Notes: a model not told the origin generated them from the sequence alone. A stretch of 64,000 nucleotides of DNA from Ephemerocybe angulata (GCA_013368325.1 JAACJK010000005.1:186001-250000); one strand, 5' to 3'. Positions 12,801 through 24,617 are shown, numbered from the stretch's first letter. Program-made: numbers and translations.

Positions 12801-12846
12801 AATGAACCGACGTCAGGTACCATAATTTCAGCCTCCGGGCCCCTTG
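6873..12846 (+). mobile_element. complete DNA transposon, 5,974 bp, P/THAP9-like
   Basis: The element has inverted termini: the left end reads CAAGGGGCCTCCGGACCGGA (6873 onward) and the reverse complement of the right end reads CAAGGGGCCCGGAGGCTGA. Nine terminal bases are identical and an imperfect match follows. It is flanked by a perfect 8-bp duplication, GATAGACG. Direct GGTAGGTAGGTA tracts lie subterminally at 6912-6923 and 12765-12776, and a 17-bp palindrome centred on 12749 lies near the right end. It carries one large multi-exon transposase gene. Subtracting it from the 17.3-kb gap between CHAT genes 1 and 2 gives about 11.3 kb, close to the 11.6-kb spacing between genes 2 and 3, so it inserted after or during array formation. 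Intact duplications suggest a recent insertion. Confidence 0.85.
7122..12713 (+). CDS. transposase, P-element/THAP9-like DDE type with C2H2 and PHD-like fingers
   Basis: Proposed exons are 7122-7175, 7226-7914, 7963-9142, 9197-11288, 11344-12553 and 12609-12713. The N-terminus has a Cys/His cluster (CPLCKETVKLG ending SPKC). The catalytic core follows the P/THAP9 layout: D in LMFDELACEKRI (codon 8975-8977), D in SIASDGEAR (9383-9385), a DWKHIFKRFRNLL block, a TKTHLRTN...LAFDLLRDI block, and E in DRIEIHFGILR (10076-10078). Further on come an acidic stretch, an EPCGLCL motif, a C2H2 finger (CPLCSKAEPAVWRYNLRRH) and a C-terminal PHD-like finger (CLCG, CKQDGCETTW, YHIAC, WKCEAC). The frame shifts by one base between about 12410 and 12440, so either a small intron is missed there or the gene is slightly damaged. 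Family assignment rests on motif order recalled from the THAP9/P family; a KDZ or other 8-bp-duplication superfamily is the alternative. Confidence 0.72.
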
Positions 12847-12854
12847 GATAGACG

Positions 12855-13000
12855 GTTGGCTTAACGTTGAGGCGCGCGACTCACTCAGAACCATTTACCC
12901 GTTCCCACCATACATAGACCTCTGGGGTTTTTAGTTCTACAGCTGCACGATTTCCAAAGGCTTGGATCAAGCTTAAGTAAACCCACCAATGGCGATACCG
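12855..13000. other. short spacer right of the transposon
   Basis: Remainder of the spacer that the transposon interrupted. I see no gene. The type II promoter block of copy B follows directly. Confidence 0.4.
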
Positions 13001-13372
13001 CTCACCGATTCCAATTAGACGCCCGTCCAAACCCCTATCGGGTTACCACGTGCAGGTAAAAACACGTGCGGGGGAGGTCGTGCCGGAGCTCCGGCCGACG
13101 CACGGTGACGTCGCGGGTGATGCATAATTGGGGCAGTCGTGCCTGCGGGCCACTGCTGTTAGCAAACCAACACGTTCATCCTCCTTCCTCCTCCTCGTCG
13201 TTCCATTTCTCTTCATCTTCCTCACATTTTCTCGACTGCGCTGCTCTAGACTAAAGCTGGGCGAGCGCATGAACTACAGCTAGACTTCGAAGATCAGATC
13301 TCGACACACGAAGACAACGAAGACAGCCCACTAGATCCATACAACTACTTACAAGACTGCAACGTAGTAGTC
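13001..13372 (+). promoter_or_regulatory. type II hydrolase promoter block (copy B)
   Basis: This block is shared with 24618-24983, 36105-36469, 41410-41715 and, inverted, 59935-60300. Constant parts in order are TTAGACGCCCGTC, two CACGTG E-boxes (13047-13052 and 13063-13068), the perfect 12-bp palindrome CCGGAGCTCCGG (13083-13094), GACGCACGGTGACGTCG, a TGATGCAT element, and a C/T-rich stretch before the transcribed leader. CACGTG is a classical bHLH site in fungi; the factor here is unknown. Confidence 0.65.
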
Positions 13373-14707
13373 ATGGAACCTTCGCAAGAAGCCACCACCT
13401 CTTCTAAGCCTCCCGGAAGCCCACAGTCCAAGATTCCACGTCGCACGAGCAGCCGAACGCAACAACACCCCTCGCGCAAGTCCTCCGTCTCCGCATCTGC
13501 GTCGACCCCCCATTCTCTAAACGCACCTGCGCCGTGGCTTATGCGACGGACGTCGCACTCGTCTCTGAGAGGAGGGAAGAGTGCTTCTACGACATCGCTG
13601 TCCGTGCCTGGAGTCGGCACCGGAGCCGGAGTAGGACCTGGAGGAGGAGGGAGTGGTGGAAACGGTGTGGGAGGTGCTGCTGCACCCGTGGCAAGCGTTA
13701 CCGTCGTCTTCGCTGAAGGAACAGGCGCACCACCCAGTCTAAGTGCGGAGGAGAGCGTCGGAACGCTAGCGGGTTTCACAGCCTCGCCGTCCTCCTCCTC
13801 CTCATCCGCATCCGCATCCGCATTTTCATCGTCACTTGATCGTCACCGGTATCTGTACCGCCAACGAGCTCGCGATCGTCAGGTGCGTTACAGTTCATTC
13901 CTCTATGTCCATCTATGCTACCTACTCACTGCCGTTTTTTCTTCTCTTATATAGCTCCGCAGCCGAGCGCACGCCCAAGCTCCCCTTCACTTTCGACCTC
14001 CCCGTCCAAGACTGCGAGCTGGTTCGCTTCCCGCGGCCGCTCCAAGACGCGCAGGGCCTCGTCCGCCTCGAACACCACCCGCCCTGGGATATCGCTGCGC
14101 GTACTCGGCAAAGGGCCTGCCACACATGAAGAAGAGGGAGAGACGGATGGGCTGCTGCCGATGATGAGGATTATGGATCTCTTTCCTGAGTACGGGAGAT
14201 ACGGGTCCACGTGCGAGTGTAAATGGGGCTGCAACTGGCGTTATGAGCGGTGGTACCGACGCGACGCCGGCGCCTACATCAGTCGCCCAGCAGGAACGAG
14301 ATGTGACGACCCAGGCTCCGCCATCGGCCTCTCCGATTCACCCAACTTCACTTCCGCGTTTCTCCCTCTCGCCGAAGGATAAGCCCACCGTGAAACGACG
14401 GAAGCGGTGTCCTCCCCCATCCCGATCCCGATAAACCGTCATGTTCCCGCCCCGCTGGAACTCGAGATCGGAACCGGACTCTACCCTCCCCCGCTACCTG
14501 CACTCCCTGCCGAGACGCCGGGTGTGAAGGGTCTTCGTGCCCAATGTTGATGTAGAAGGGGTGATGGAGTTGGAGGATCGGACAAGGATGTAGGGGCTAA
14601 AGATGTAGGGGTGAATGAGTACGGGGGAGAGGGAAGTTGGGCTGTGAGAGGGGTGGGAGGAGGCGGAAGGCGGAAGAGAGAAGGAGGATCGGTGTCGGGA
14701 GTTAGAG
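13373..14707 (+). pseudogene. type II copy of the hydrolase 5' region (copy B)
   Basis: It starts MEPSQEATTSSKPPGS and follows the N-terminus of the complete hydrolase closely (Ser/Thr/Pro-rich, KIPRRTSSRTQQ, PWLMRRTSHSSLRGG, VTVVFAEGTGAPP). An 11-base insertion near 13833 puts exon 1 (13373-13882) in phase 0 at its donor, whereas phase 1 is required. The second exon then carries the SLSTSPSK and SAIGLSDSP family motifs but is eroded and ends at a GTGAGT donor at 14708. No catalytic domain follows. It could still make a truncated disordered peptide of about 170 residues from its own promoter. Confidence 0.75.
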
Positions 14708-15830
14708 GTGAGTTGGGTTTCCTGCGTGTGGTTCTCATATTTCATTCTCCTTCTTTCGGTTCCAACTTCCAATCCTTCGTTCGCGTTTGGGGTTTCGTTC
14801 GCATGTGTTCGCATTCCCTTTCCTTTTCTCCTTCGGTCCTTCTTTCTTTGATTCCGTTCGCTGGTCAGGTCGTTCGACTGTCCTCCGCTCTTTCATCTCG
14901 ATCGATTCATGTCGGGCAACCACGGCGTCTGGGTTTGGGCGGGAATACCTGTTTTCCTTGCTGTGTTCGTGTCCTTCCCCTGCCCCATCTGGATTATTCG
15001 TGTCGCAGTCTTTTGTTAAATCGTAGGGAGCGTCCACTAAGAGCGGTGGGTGAGGGATTTGGATTTCGTTTTGGCGTGTGGTTATCGTTCTCTACCTTCT
15101 CTTTTCGTTTGGACTTGACTCGGTGACTTGTCTCGATCCTGCGGGTTTTCTTCCCGAGCGGGGAATGGCACGTTCTGTCTGAGCCTTTTTGGTGCTTGGT
15201 GTGTCTTGGATTGGTCAAGTAATCCACAGCGTGGCGTCATGGTTCTAGGGGCGTGCGCGAGGGATGTAACATTGCGCAGCTGGGCTGTGCGATGCGCTCG
15301 ACAACGCTGGTTAGAGTGTGGATGGTGGATACGGTAAGTTCGATTCTACTTCTTTGTTTCGTTTTCGGGGTAATCTGGGGAAGAGTGGGAGCGTGCGAAT
15401 CGGCGACTGGCGCGCAGGACTGAGTTTGAGGCCACGGTAGCTTGGGGAAATATCTAGGTTGGAGCTGTCGGGAGGTAGGTCGCTTCGGTACCGTTGATTT
15501 GAGCTGTATGGATTGTTGGGATGAATCTCTTGTTAAAAAGTCCAGGGTACAGGCTTAGTAGGAGCCTCAAGGACTCCGATCCAGCATTGTGTGAAGTATG
15601 GGTGCTCATTGTGCGAAAGAGCTCTGCCGTAGTGGTGAATGGTCGGGCTTGGATAAGCACCGGGGAATCCTTGAGACCTCATCGTTGCCAAGGGCGGAAC
15701 TCCCACAAGTTGGCCAGAGGCCGACAGAGGAGCACCACGAAGAATCACACAGAACAAACACAGAATAAAGAGTACTAAGAAAACGCGAAATTTAGTACTC
15801 GAAATGAACATAAGGAATCCATGCCAGTAA
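14708..15830 (+). repeat. type II tail block, non-coding
   Basis: This stretch is homologous to 38319-39560 behind copy F. Both start with the 'gcgtgtggttctcatatttc' theme after the GTGAGT/GTGAGC donor and share the 'gcatgtcgggcaacca' type and 'ccagcattgtgtgaag' islands. No credible gene is seen. It travelled with the duplicated unit. Confidence 0.65.
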
Positions 15831-15859
15831 AGATCGCTCTGAGTTATCTTTGAGGCGTA

Positions 15860-16697
15860 TCCTTGGCGTATCCTCAGCTGATGAATGGCATTATCAAGAG
15901 CGTAAGCGGCATGCGCTCTGTCAGGGGAAAGAATCCAGAAAAGATGCGCCCGCTGCTTGGGACTCGATCGATTTGTGAAGATCGAGCATGGGCTCTGTAT
16001 GGCTTCGGTCTCCGGCGCTTATTTTCGACCTTCCGATGTCGTTGGAGTCGATCGATTTGTAGCACTGCACTGCAGCGCGCTGCAAACCTGCTGTATCCAG
16101 ACCTGTGCGCCTTTTAGAGCAAAGTGGCTGCGCGGTGCGTTCCAAGTGTCCTTTGCCCACTTTGAGTTTAGACGCCCGCCAAGCCTCTTCACCTCATGTT
16201 CCGGAAGCTGTGCAGTACCCGGGGCATTGGTCGACGACACTGTGACCGAATGCCCGTCTTCCCAGAGTTGCTCGATGTAAACAGACGAAGCAGCCTCGCC
16301 GGTCATGCTGTGCAAGTATCAACAAGGTGCGTCGCCTCAAGCCTCATTTCCCTCAGACGTACCACCTAACTCTGCGTTTGTGATGCACTCGTCACCTCTT
16401 TCCACCATCATCGAAGGATGATCGCTACAATTTCTATCTTCGAGGGGCAGTGCGTGAAGAAGGCGAAGACTTTCGAGATCGATAACATGGGTAGCGGAGA
16501 TCCACAGTGGTGTGGCTATCATCGGGAACTTGAACGTGGTCATCCGTGACATGTTCTCTAAATATCGATGCTGTGGAGGCTACCTGTCGATGGGGTACGA
16601 GCGATTGGTAAGTGGCGTATTCCCCTTCGCAACTTCTGCCCATTCTGGACCCCATGCACAGATTCGTGGGTGTTGGAAGTCGGTAAACTAGTTTGCA
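15860..16697 (+). repeat. spacer repeat, copy 1 (pair with 27720-28420)
   Basis: From about 15979 to 16640 this matches 27738-28400 over more than 600 bp, including 'ccgatgtcgttggagtcgat' and 'aggggcagtgcgtgaagaag'. It lies between a type II copy and the next type I promoter in both units. No gene is supported. Confidence 0.7.
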
Positions 16698-17003
16698 ATT
16701 AGACGCCCGTCGAAGCCCCTATCAATTTGGCAATTCGCCGCACCGGAGCTCCGGCCGACGGCAGATGCAGGGTGACGTGGGAGTGGCAGTCGTGCTTGTT
16801 AGCGAACCAACACGTTCGTTTTCCTTCCTCGTCCTCATCGTTCCATTTCGGCTCCATCCTCGCCGAATTTTCTCGACTGTGACGCTCTAATCTCAAGTTG
16901 GGAAAACACATGGACTACTATTGCTAAACAACGGATCCTGGACCTTTCAACACACTTGAACACAGCAAACACACCAGAGGTCCACACCCACACCAACACC
17001 CGG
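16698..17003 (+). promoter_or_regulatory. type I hydrolase promoter block (copy C)
   Basis: This is related to the type II block and keeps the TTAGACGCCCGTC element and the perfect palindrome CCGGAGCTCCGG (16743-16754), but it lacks the pair of CACGTG boxes. The same layout, with a degenerate palindrome, occurs before copy E (28421-28740). Confidence 0.6.
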
Positions 17004-18547
17004 ATGGAGCCATCGCAAGAACTCAATCCCAACACCAACCCTCTCTCGAGCCCGCAACCGAAGATCCCGCGTCGCACGAGCAGCCGAACGCAGCAGCCGC
17101 AAGACCTCTCGCGCAAGTCCTCCATCCGTCCACGTCGGGCTCTGCATCCACGTCGCTCGCTCCGAACGCGGCTGCGCCGTTGGGTATGCGAAGGACGTCG
17201 CATGCTTCGCTTAGAGGAGGAAGAGTGTGTCTACGACGTCGTTGTCGGGTCCTGGAGCCGAGCCGGAGTAGGAACTGGAGGGAAGCGGTGTAGGAGGAGG
17301 GGTGGGAGGTGCTGCTGCATACGGGGCGAGCGTGACGGTCGTTCTCTTAGGAGGAACAGGCGCGGCGCTCGGTCTGAGTGAGGAGGAGTGTGTCGGGATG
17401 CTTGCTGGTCTTCCAGCTTCGTCACCTCCGCCTCGCTCATCGTCCCTTTCTACTACGGCCCTACCACTACCAACGCTATCGGTATCATAATCAGGTACGT
17501 CCCTCCCTCGTCCATGATCACATTCCATGCATGCTGAGTAACTGACGTATCCTCCCCTCTGTTGTGTGTGCAGACCCATCAGGTCCAAGCGCCCACCCTC
17601 AGTGTTACTTTCGACCTCCCAGCCGACAGCCGACGACCACAGGTTGGTTCGAATCGCGTCCTTGGCCGCTCCAAATCTCCCAGTACATCTTTCTCTTCAA
17701 ACACCCGACCCAGGATCGCATAACGTGCCCTGGACCAACGATCTACCACGCAAACGACGGCGGTGGCGGAGGTAGGCACGGATGGGCTCCCGCCGATGTT
17801 GAGGATCAGATCTCTTTCCTGGGAGAGGGCGTGGAGAGATCGGTGCAGGCCCAGATGAACATCGATGACCGTGGACACCAGCACTAACACGAATGCGAAC
17901 TCGAACGTGGACTCGACGACAGCGCCTAGACTACCCGACCAATTGCAAGACCAAGACGACGACGCCGACGGTCCTATCGGCCGCTCCGAATCACTAACCA
18001 TCAATTCCCCGCTCTGAAGACACCATTCACCCCGAACCAACGCTTCCCATTGCTCTACCGTTGACGGTCACCCCTCCCGCCCCACTCGAACCCGAAATCG
18101 CACACACCCCTCCCGTACCTTAACCACCTGCGCTCCCAGCTGCGTTCGCAAGCTCGACACGGGGCTCGACGCCGATGACCCAATCACCTTCGACTTCGAG
18201 TGCTCTTCAACGGCGACGTCTGCCTTCGCGCCGACTGTCGGCTGGTGGGCTCAGGCTATGGTGGGGAGCGAGGCGATGAGAGCGAGGACGCCGTTTTGTC
18301 GGCTGTTCTGATTCTGGGGGCGAATGGGAGGACGGGGAGGGTGGTATGTGGGGGAGTTGGAGAAGGAGGCTCTGAAGGTTCACTAGAGGTGTTACTCAAG
18401 ATACGACGACGACTGTGTTCTGCCTTCACTGCAGCCGCCCTTGCCGAATGTTAGTGTGGAGCTGGAGGTGGAGTATTGAAGCAGGGTGGGAGGAAGAGGG
18501 CGGGTGGATCATCGGGGTCGGGGTCGGGGCGCGAGGCTAATCGGGAG
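17004..18547 (+). pseudogene. type I copy of the hydrolase 5' region (copy C)
   Basis: It starts MEPSQELNPNTNPLSS and reads PKIPRRTSSRTQQPQDLS before a frameshift around 17125 moves it into an arginine-rich frame. Family pieces return in other frames downstream. The intron near 17494-17573 and the terminal GTGAGT donor at 18548 are conserved. It is very close to copy E in its downstream half. No catalytic exons follow. Confidence 0.75.
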
Positions 18548-19664
18548 GTGAGTTAGTTCTTTTGGTCTTATTTTTGCTTCGGAGTATAGCGCATCGGTTC
18601 TCCTTGGTTTCAACGAGGCTGTCGTGCATGCGAAGTGGATGTTCTTCCTTACTTCTTTCGTGCGTGCGTTCAATCATCCGTACCGAAGCGTGTGTTCCGG
18701 TTGCCACTTGCATCGCGGGTAGCGTCCTCCAGGCGTGCGAGCATGCACTAAGCACCGTCCAGTCCAGCGTCCGTGCTCTCGCCTCGTCTGATCTATATAG
18801 GGCGGGGTACAGTTTCGGGCTGGGAGAGCGTGGATGTCGAAGTTCGGTCTGGGCGGTACATGGAGGTGAAGTGGGGGAGGAGAAGCGAAAGGGGGAGGCT
18901 GTGGTGTCACGATGCTTGAGCTCTTACGTTCGATCTCGTTTCGTCGTTCTCTCCCTGTGATGAAGGGCATCGTTTCTGTTGATCTATCCTTTCATTCTCT
19001 CAATGCTTGAGCCGCGAGCGACAGGTACTGACGATCGTTTCATTTTCTTAGAACCGGCGATGCGGGCTTCGCCTGCTCCGTGCACGGTGCGATCCTACTA
19101 GTGAGTCCTTGCATCGTTCGTGGTTTACACGATCCTTTTCGGTTTCAATTTCGCTCGGTTTATGGTACGTCGCTTTCTTTCTCGCGGGATGTGGGAATGA
19201 TGGTCGAGATATCGCTGGCCTCTTCTAAGGGAGGCGAGGCTGTTATTCTGCGTAATGGCTGTGGAACACATGGTCGAGTAATGTACTGTGTGGGGTCCTC
19301 GCTTTGGTGGCGTACGCGAGGGGACTAACGCTGTTGTTGTGTGCGCTCTGCGGTGAGTTCGATCTCATCCCCCCCAGGTGTTCTCCGAGCGACCGTGGCC
19401 GGGTTTGGTGCTCACAACGGCGCCTTCGGTGGAATGTGTCTTCTATATGGCCATAAACAGGTTCGTACTTTATTCGTCTCGGCGGTGCGGTGGCGCATAC
19501 TGCTGCGACAGCGTGCTCAGTCCTGTGCATATGTGTGCGTCTGGTGGAATAGGCATATGAAGTAGAATCAAATGTGCATTTACCATACTCGTCAATGCTC
19601 GAACCTGCAAAGCTATGCAGGATATGTATTATGCAACTTGTCATTTCGGAAATGAGGTACTAGG
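18548..19664 (+). repeat. type I tail block, non-coding
   Basis: Homologous to 1425-2369 and 30278-31267; copies C and E share long near-identical runs such as 'gcatcggttctccttggttt' against 'gcatcggttctctttggttt'. No gene is seen. Confidence 0.65.
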
Positions 19665-19826
19665 TCATGGTCGACTTATCGATCGAAAATGCGGGCTGTT
19701 ACCGAATGCTGTAGACCGGCGCCTATCTCAGGCTAAAGAAGGCTGTGCGCCAGAGATTATATAGAAATGGTTGATTCAAACGGCAGCATCCATTCATCCA
19801 CATTCAATCCCCTCCCGGTGACTGGT
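19665..19826 (+). promoter_or_regulatory. conserved TPR-CHAT promoter with TATA box (gene 2)
   Basis: Nearly identical to the gene 1 promoter, with a TTATATA at 19757-19763, 64 bp before the ATG. From this block through the start of exon 3 (about 330 bp) I count about four differences from gene 1. Confidence 0.6.
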
Positions 19827-22800
19827 ATGACAAGCCTACGGTACGCTTAACTTGTCCCTGTATTTCTGTAGTGAAGCTCAACGTAGTCGTAGTGGTTCGA
19901 ATATCCTGATTGCGGTGGCGGAGGAGGAGGGTGAGTAATTTACACGTCGGATAGTATGGTATGAGAGTCCCAGCCTAACGATCACCTAGATAGTCACGAG
20001 CAGTTATATGACGATGGTGTGGCTCTAACGAGGCAGTATGAAGCTACTAGAACCAACCTCGATGATCTCGCAACAGCGATATCCAAACTTCAGAGAGCGG
20101 TAGAGCTCACGCCGAAGGATCATCCAGACATGGCTCTCCGACTCACCTGGATGGGCTATTCGCTATGGTTGCGCTCAGAGCGCACCGGAAACCTTCAAGT
20201 CCTCGCCGAGGGCATCTCAGCACAGCAGCGAGCACTGGAGTTCACTCCGGAGGGTCACCCAGATATGGCCTGGCGACTCGCCAATCTCGGTACTTCAATT
20301 CACTCTCGCTTTGAGCACACTGGGGATCTTCAAGACATTGCTAAGGCGATCTCAATGAAGAGCAGAGCGGTTGACCTCACACCGGGGAGTCACCCGAACA
20401 TGGCTGAGCGACTCGCCAATCTGGGTAGTTCGCTTTGGTCTCGCTTTGATAGCACCGGAGATCTCCAAGACCTCGCTGAGGCCATCTCAGCACAGCAGAG
20501 AGCACTCGAGCTCACGCCGCTGGGACATCCAAGCATGGCCCGGCGACTGGCCGGTCTCGGTACTTTGCTTTGGTCTCGATTTGAGCGCACTGGAGATCTT
20601 CAAGACCTCGCCGAGGGCATCTCAGCACAGCAGCGAGCGCTCGAGCTGACGCCAGAGGGCCATCCAGACATGGCCTCGCGACTCGCCGGTCTCGGTGCTT
20701 CGCTTTGGTCACGCTTTGAGCGAACCGGAGCTCTTCAAGACCTCGCTGAGGCCATCTCAGCAGAGCAGCGAGCACTCGAGCTCACTCCGGAGGGCCATCC
20801 AGACATGGCTTTGCGACTTCATGGCCTCGGTGCTTCGCTTTGGACCCGCTTCAAGCGCACCGGGGATCCCCACGACCTCGTTGAGGCTATCTCAACAGAG
20901 CATAGAGCACTTGAGCTCACTCCGGAGGGTCACCCAGACATGGCTCTGCGACTCGCCAATATCGGTTGTTCGCTTCGGTCACGCTTTGACCGAACTGGAG
21001 ATCTCCAAGACATCGCTGAGGCCGTCTCAGCACAGCAGCGAGCACTCGAGCTCACTCCTGTGGGCCACCCAGCGATGGCCCTGCGACTCGCCAATCAAGG
21101 TAGTTTACTTCAGTCCCGCTTCGAGCGCACCGGCGATCTCCAAGACCTCGCTGAGGCCATCTCAGCACGACAGAGAGCACTCGAGCTCACTCCCAATGGT
21201 CACCCTGACATGGCTGCGCAAATCGCCAATCTCGGTAATTCACTTCAGTACCGCTTCAAGCGCACCAGCGATCTCCAAGACCTCGCTGAGGCCATCTCAG
21301 GAGGGCAGCGAGCACTCGAGCTCACGCCAGAGGGTCACCCAGACATGGCTCTGCGACTCTCCAAGCTCGCTTTTTCCTTTCAATCTCGCTTCCTGCACAC
21401 TGGTGATATTCACGATTTCACCGAGGCCCTGTCCAAATACAGGACCTCTGCGAATTACACCTTTGGCCCACCAGATATAAGGTTGCGAGCGGCAAAAGAT
21501 TGGGCTGAGCTATTGGAAGGACACAATCCGGGCTCCCCCGACATCTTGACCGCATTCGACACCGCACTTCGCCTCGTTACACTGACGACTACCCTCGACC
21601 AAGTTCTGGAGAATCGCTACTCTCGACTTGTGGATACCTCCGGCATAGCTCTCCAAGCCGCTTCCTCTGCATTCAAATTTGAACGCGTGGACAAAGCCCT
21701 TGAGTGGCTTGAACAAGGTCGTTGCCTCGTATGGCGCCAACTCACCAGCTTGAGGACACCATTAGACGAGCTTCGCCGGCATGATGGTCACCTGGCGGAT
21801 CGCTTCTTAGAACTTTCCAAGAGGCTTGAGGGTGCAGGATCAGTCCGAATTGCGGCACGGTCGGCGATGTCGATGTCGGAAAAGACTTCCCTCGAAGACC
21901 AGGCTCGGGACCATCTGAGGAGTGCAAGCGAGTGGGATGATTTGCTCGCCGAAATCCGTGCCACTCCTGGCTTCGAACGGTTCCTCGAACCGTCACCATG
22001 GTATTCTATACTTCCCTACCTCCCTAAAGCCGGTCATGTTATCATCATCAATGTTGACGCTCGACGATGTGATGCGGTCGTGTTGTCGGCAGGACGAAGT
22101 ACTCTCCTCCACATTCCACTCACAAGCTTTTCGCTCGCCAAATGCAATCAATACCGGAAGGACTTGACGAATCACCTCCAAGCCCACGATTATCGCGAAC
22201 GCGGACGTACCGTGGCAATGGCTCCTGAGCGGGGCGACGAGTTTCGTGGCGTCAGGAAGCTCAACCATGCGACTGTTCAGGATATTCTCCGAGGTTTATG
22301 GCAAGATCTAGTTAAACCAATTCTCCAAACACTAGCGATCCAGGTGAGCGCGTTCAGCCATCTAATCGATTGTGACTCCTCAATTTTATTGATTGACACA
22401 CACAGAAGATACTGTCGTCCCCCACAGCACTGGCAGCAGCCCCTCGGATCTGGTGGTGCCCCACTGGCCCGTTGTCCTTCCTCCCCATTCACGCTGCTGG
22501 GATATACACCAGTGAGAGCACTGAATGTGTTCTCGACTACGCCGTCTCCTCATATACCCCCACGATTGCCGCACTCATTGACCGCGTTAGAAATACTCGT
22601 CCCATTCAAATGGACGTTTCTGGGCTGTTCATGACTTGCCAATCTAGCGCTGCTGGCGCATCACACATCCCGGGTACAACGACAGAAGTCCAGTCCATCT
22701 ACAACCTGGCGACAAAGAACGGGCTGAGGGCAGAACGATTTGACGGAGGCGCTATCACCCCAGCCACCTGTCTTGATTCTATGGAGAAGTTTAGCAGCAT

Positions 22801-23254
22801 TCACTTGGCCTGCCACGCGTATCAGGATGCGACCAATCCGCTCGAGAGTCGTTTCCTCTTCCACAAAGGATCACTAGATCTGTTTACCATCCTCCAGCGC
22901 AACCTTAAAGACGCTGATCTCGCCTTTCTCTCAGCTTGTCAAACGAGCACCGGCTCAGAGAAGCTCCCTGACGAGGCTGTGCATCTCGCCGCCGGGATGC
23001 TCGCTGCTGGATATCGTCGGGTGGTGGCAACGATGTGGGCGATCCAGGATGAACACGCGCCGCATGTAGCGAAGGACTTTTACCAGTATCTTCTAAAACA
23101 TCGGGATCCTGCACATGCGAGTGGCTTTGACGGGACACATTCTGCGCGTGCACTTCACCATGCGACTCAAGAGTTGAGGAGTCGACTTCGTAAATGTAAT
23201 AACTCAGATCAGTCTTTGCTCGCTTGGATTCCATACGTACATTTTGGGTACTAA
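19827..23254 (+). CDS. TPR-CHAT domain protein, gene 2 (about 10 TPR-like repeats)
   Basis: Exons are 19827-19840, 19872-19930, 19990-22343 and 22406-23254, giving 1,091 residues with intact frame throughout. Residues about 56-503 hold about 10 TPR-like 45-residue repeats, six fewer than gene 1. The linker and CHAT exon (residues 810-1091) match gene 1 closely. The CHAT His (H946, codon 22814-22816) and Cys (C987) are present. LSACQTS replaces LSACQTG just after the Cys. The last TPRs (about 21050-21470) are almost identical to those of gene 1 (about 4560-4980), whereas the first TPRs differ strongly, a mosaic pattern. It looks fully functional as sequence; the biological role is not known from sequence. 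Confidence 0.9.
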
Positions 23255-24617
23255 TGCACGCTCTATTCATTTCGTCTCTACTATCATTTGCAGCTCAAGT
23301 TCAACTCCTTTACAGTTCATACATAGCGTCTGCTCTTGTTCCAATTTTGTGAGCTCCAATTTACCAACACCGTTCACTTTACGCCTCACGTATAGTAGGT
23401 TACTCTGCGCACATATAGTGTTTTTTTTGTACCTGTTTACAGCCTTACTTCTATGAGCATCGTCATATTTTCCTTTGTCGTCCATGTCTCTCACATCGCA
23501 CAGCTTAGCGGAACCTCTAGGCCGGAAGTAACATCGGTGGCCACGCCCATGTTGAGTTAGATAGGCGCTCACCGAAGGCCCCATCTAAGTCCTACGTGTT
23601 GCGCCGCCGGCCATAGGGATTCGGAATCATTCTATCTCTGATTAGAAGAGATAGTGGAATTGCTTATCCTCTTCCGTATTCAAGCGCTTTCTCCCCTAAT
23701 ATACAACTGGAGTATATGCCAACTCCGTAGCATCGTGATGGCCATGTTGTATTGGCGTAAAATGGTCACGTACTGTCAGCATCTCCTCGCCTACATATCC
23801 CGTGTAAATAGAGGCGCTGTGCTCATTCTTCCTTTCTGCTTAAGCTTTGGTGGGACAATCCCTGACATAACCATTGCGGGGGAGGGAGAGAAAGTATGCT
23901 TATGTCGTCCGTTTTCTGGTGGCGACCTGGTGGTGTGCCGTTTTGGTGAATGTGTTTCACGATGGCCACCTGCAGGAAAAGATGCTTCATGCAGCACTCT
24001 GCAAATAAGCGTGGGTAGTCTCACTGCTATGGTACCTTCCGAACACGCCCACCCATCCATGCTGACAGTTAACCCCAGTCAAAGTCGGGTCAAGGCTGAT
24101 CGAGCAAAATTCATTTTCTCGATCACACTTGATACAGTTGTCATGCAGGCAGAACGTCTTGGGCCAGCCTTGTACCCTCTGGATCGTAGTCTCCCGTAGC
24201 TAGTATGACGAGATTCGTGTATCTAACTCCATGATGTGTTCTTAGTCCAGATCCAACCATATTGGCGCCCAGGGTTGAGCTGTTTCTATTCTGAGTGATG
24301 TACAACATAGTGGGAGCGCGAGCACGCCGAAGGCGTGCGTCAGCGACCACCAACCTTTTTAGTTTACCAACACTGCAAGCTTGAAATAACAAGGTTTACT
24401 CAAACTTCAGCATGAACGATCGGAGCCGCGTTCCGACTCTGCGATATGCAGGCGCTGGGCTCTATTTGCAACTGTCAACTCAAATTGATTACCTTGATTT
24501 TGGTTGAGTCGAAAGTGGAGCCTCAGAGGTTAACACCAATATCCAGTTCACACTCTTTACATAGAAACAAGGTTACTCACAGCGTCCGAACACACCCACC
24601 TATTTATCCTGACAGTT
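23255..24617. other. intergenic region without a supportable gene
   Basis: About 1.36 kb between CHAT gene 2 and the next type II promoter. Open frames here are short and have no recognisable motif, repeat or splice pattern. The position corresponds to where the transposon sits in unit 1 and to 35008-36104 in unit 3. Confidence 0.5.

Larger units (their letters stand above)
6865..12854. repeat. 8-bp target site duplication flanking a DNA transposon
   Basis: GATAGACG occurs immediately before the left end (6865-6872) and immediately after the right end (12847-12854) of the element at 6873-12846. Both copies directly abut a terminus that reads CAAGGGGCC inward. An exact 8-bp duplication is what hAT, P and KDZ type DNA transposons produce. 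Confidence 0.85.

Noticed and set aside
23654..24199. 181-codon frame in the spacer after CHAT gene 2
   Set aside because: Cys- and Ser-rich without any repeated or recognised motif; the matching spacers in the other units do not conserve it.
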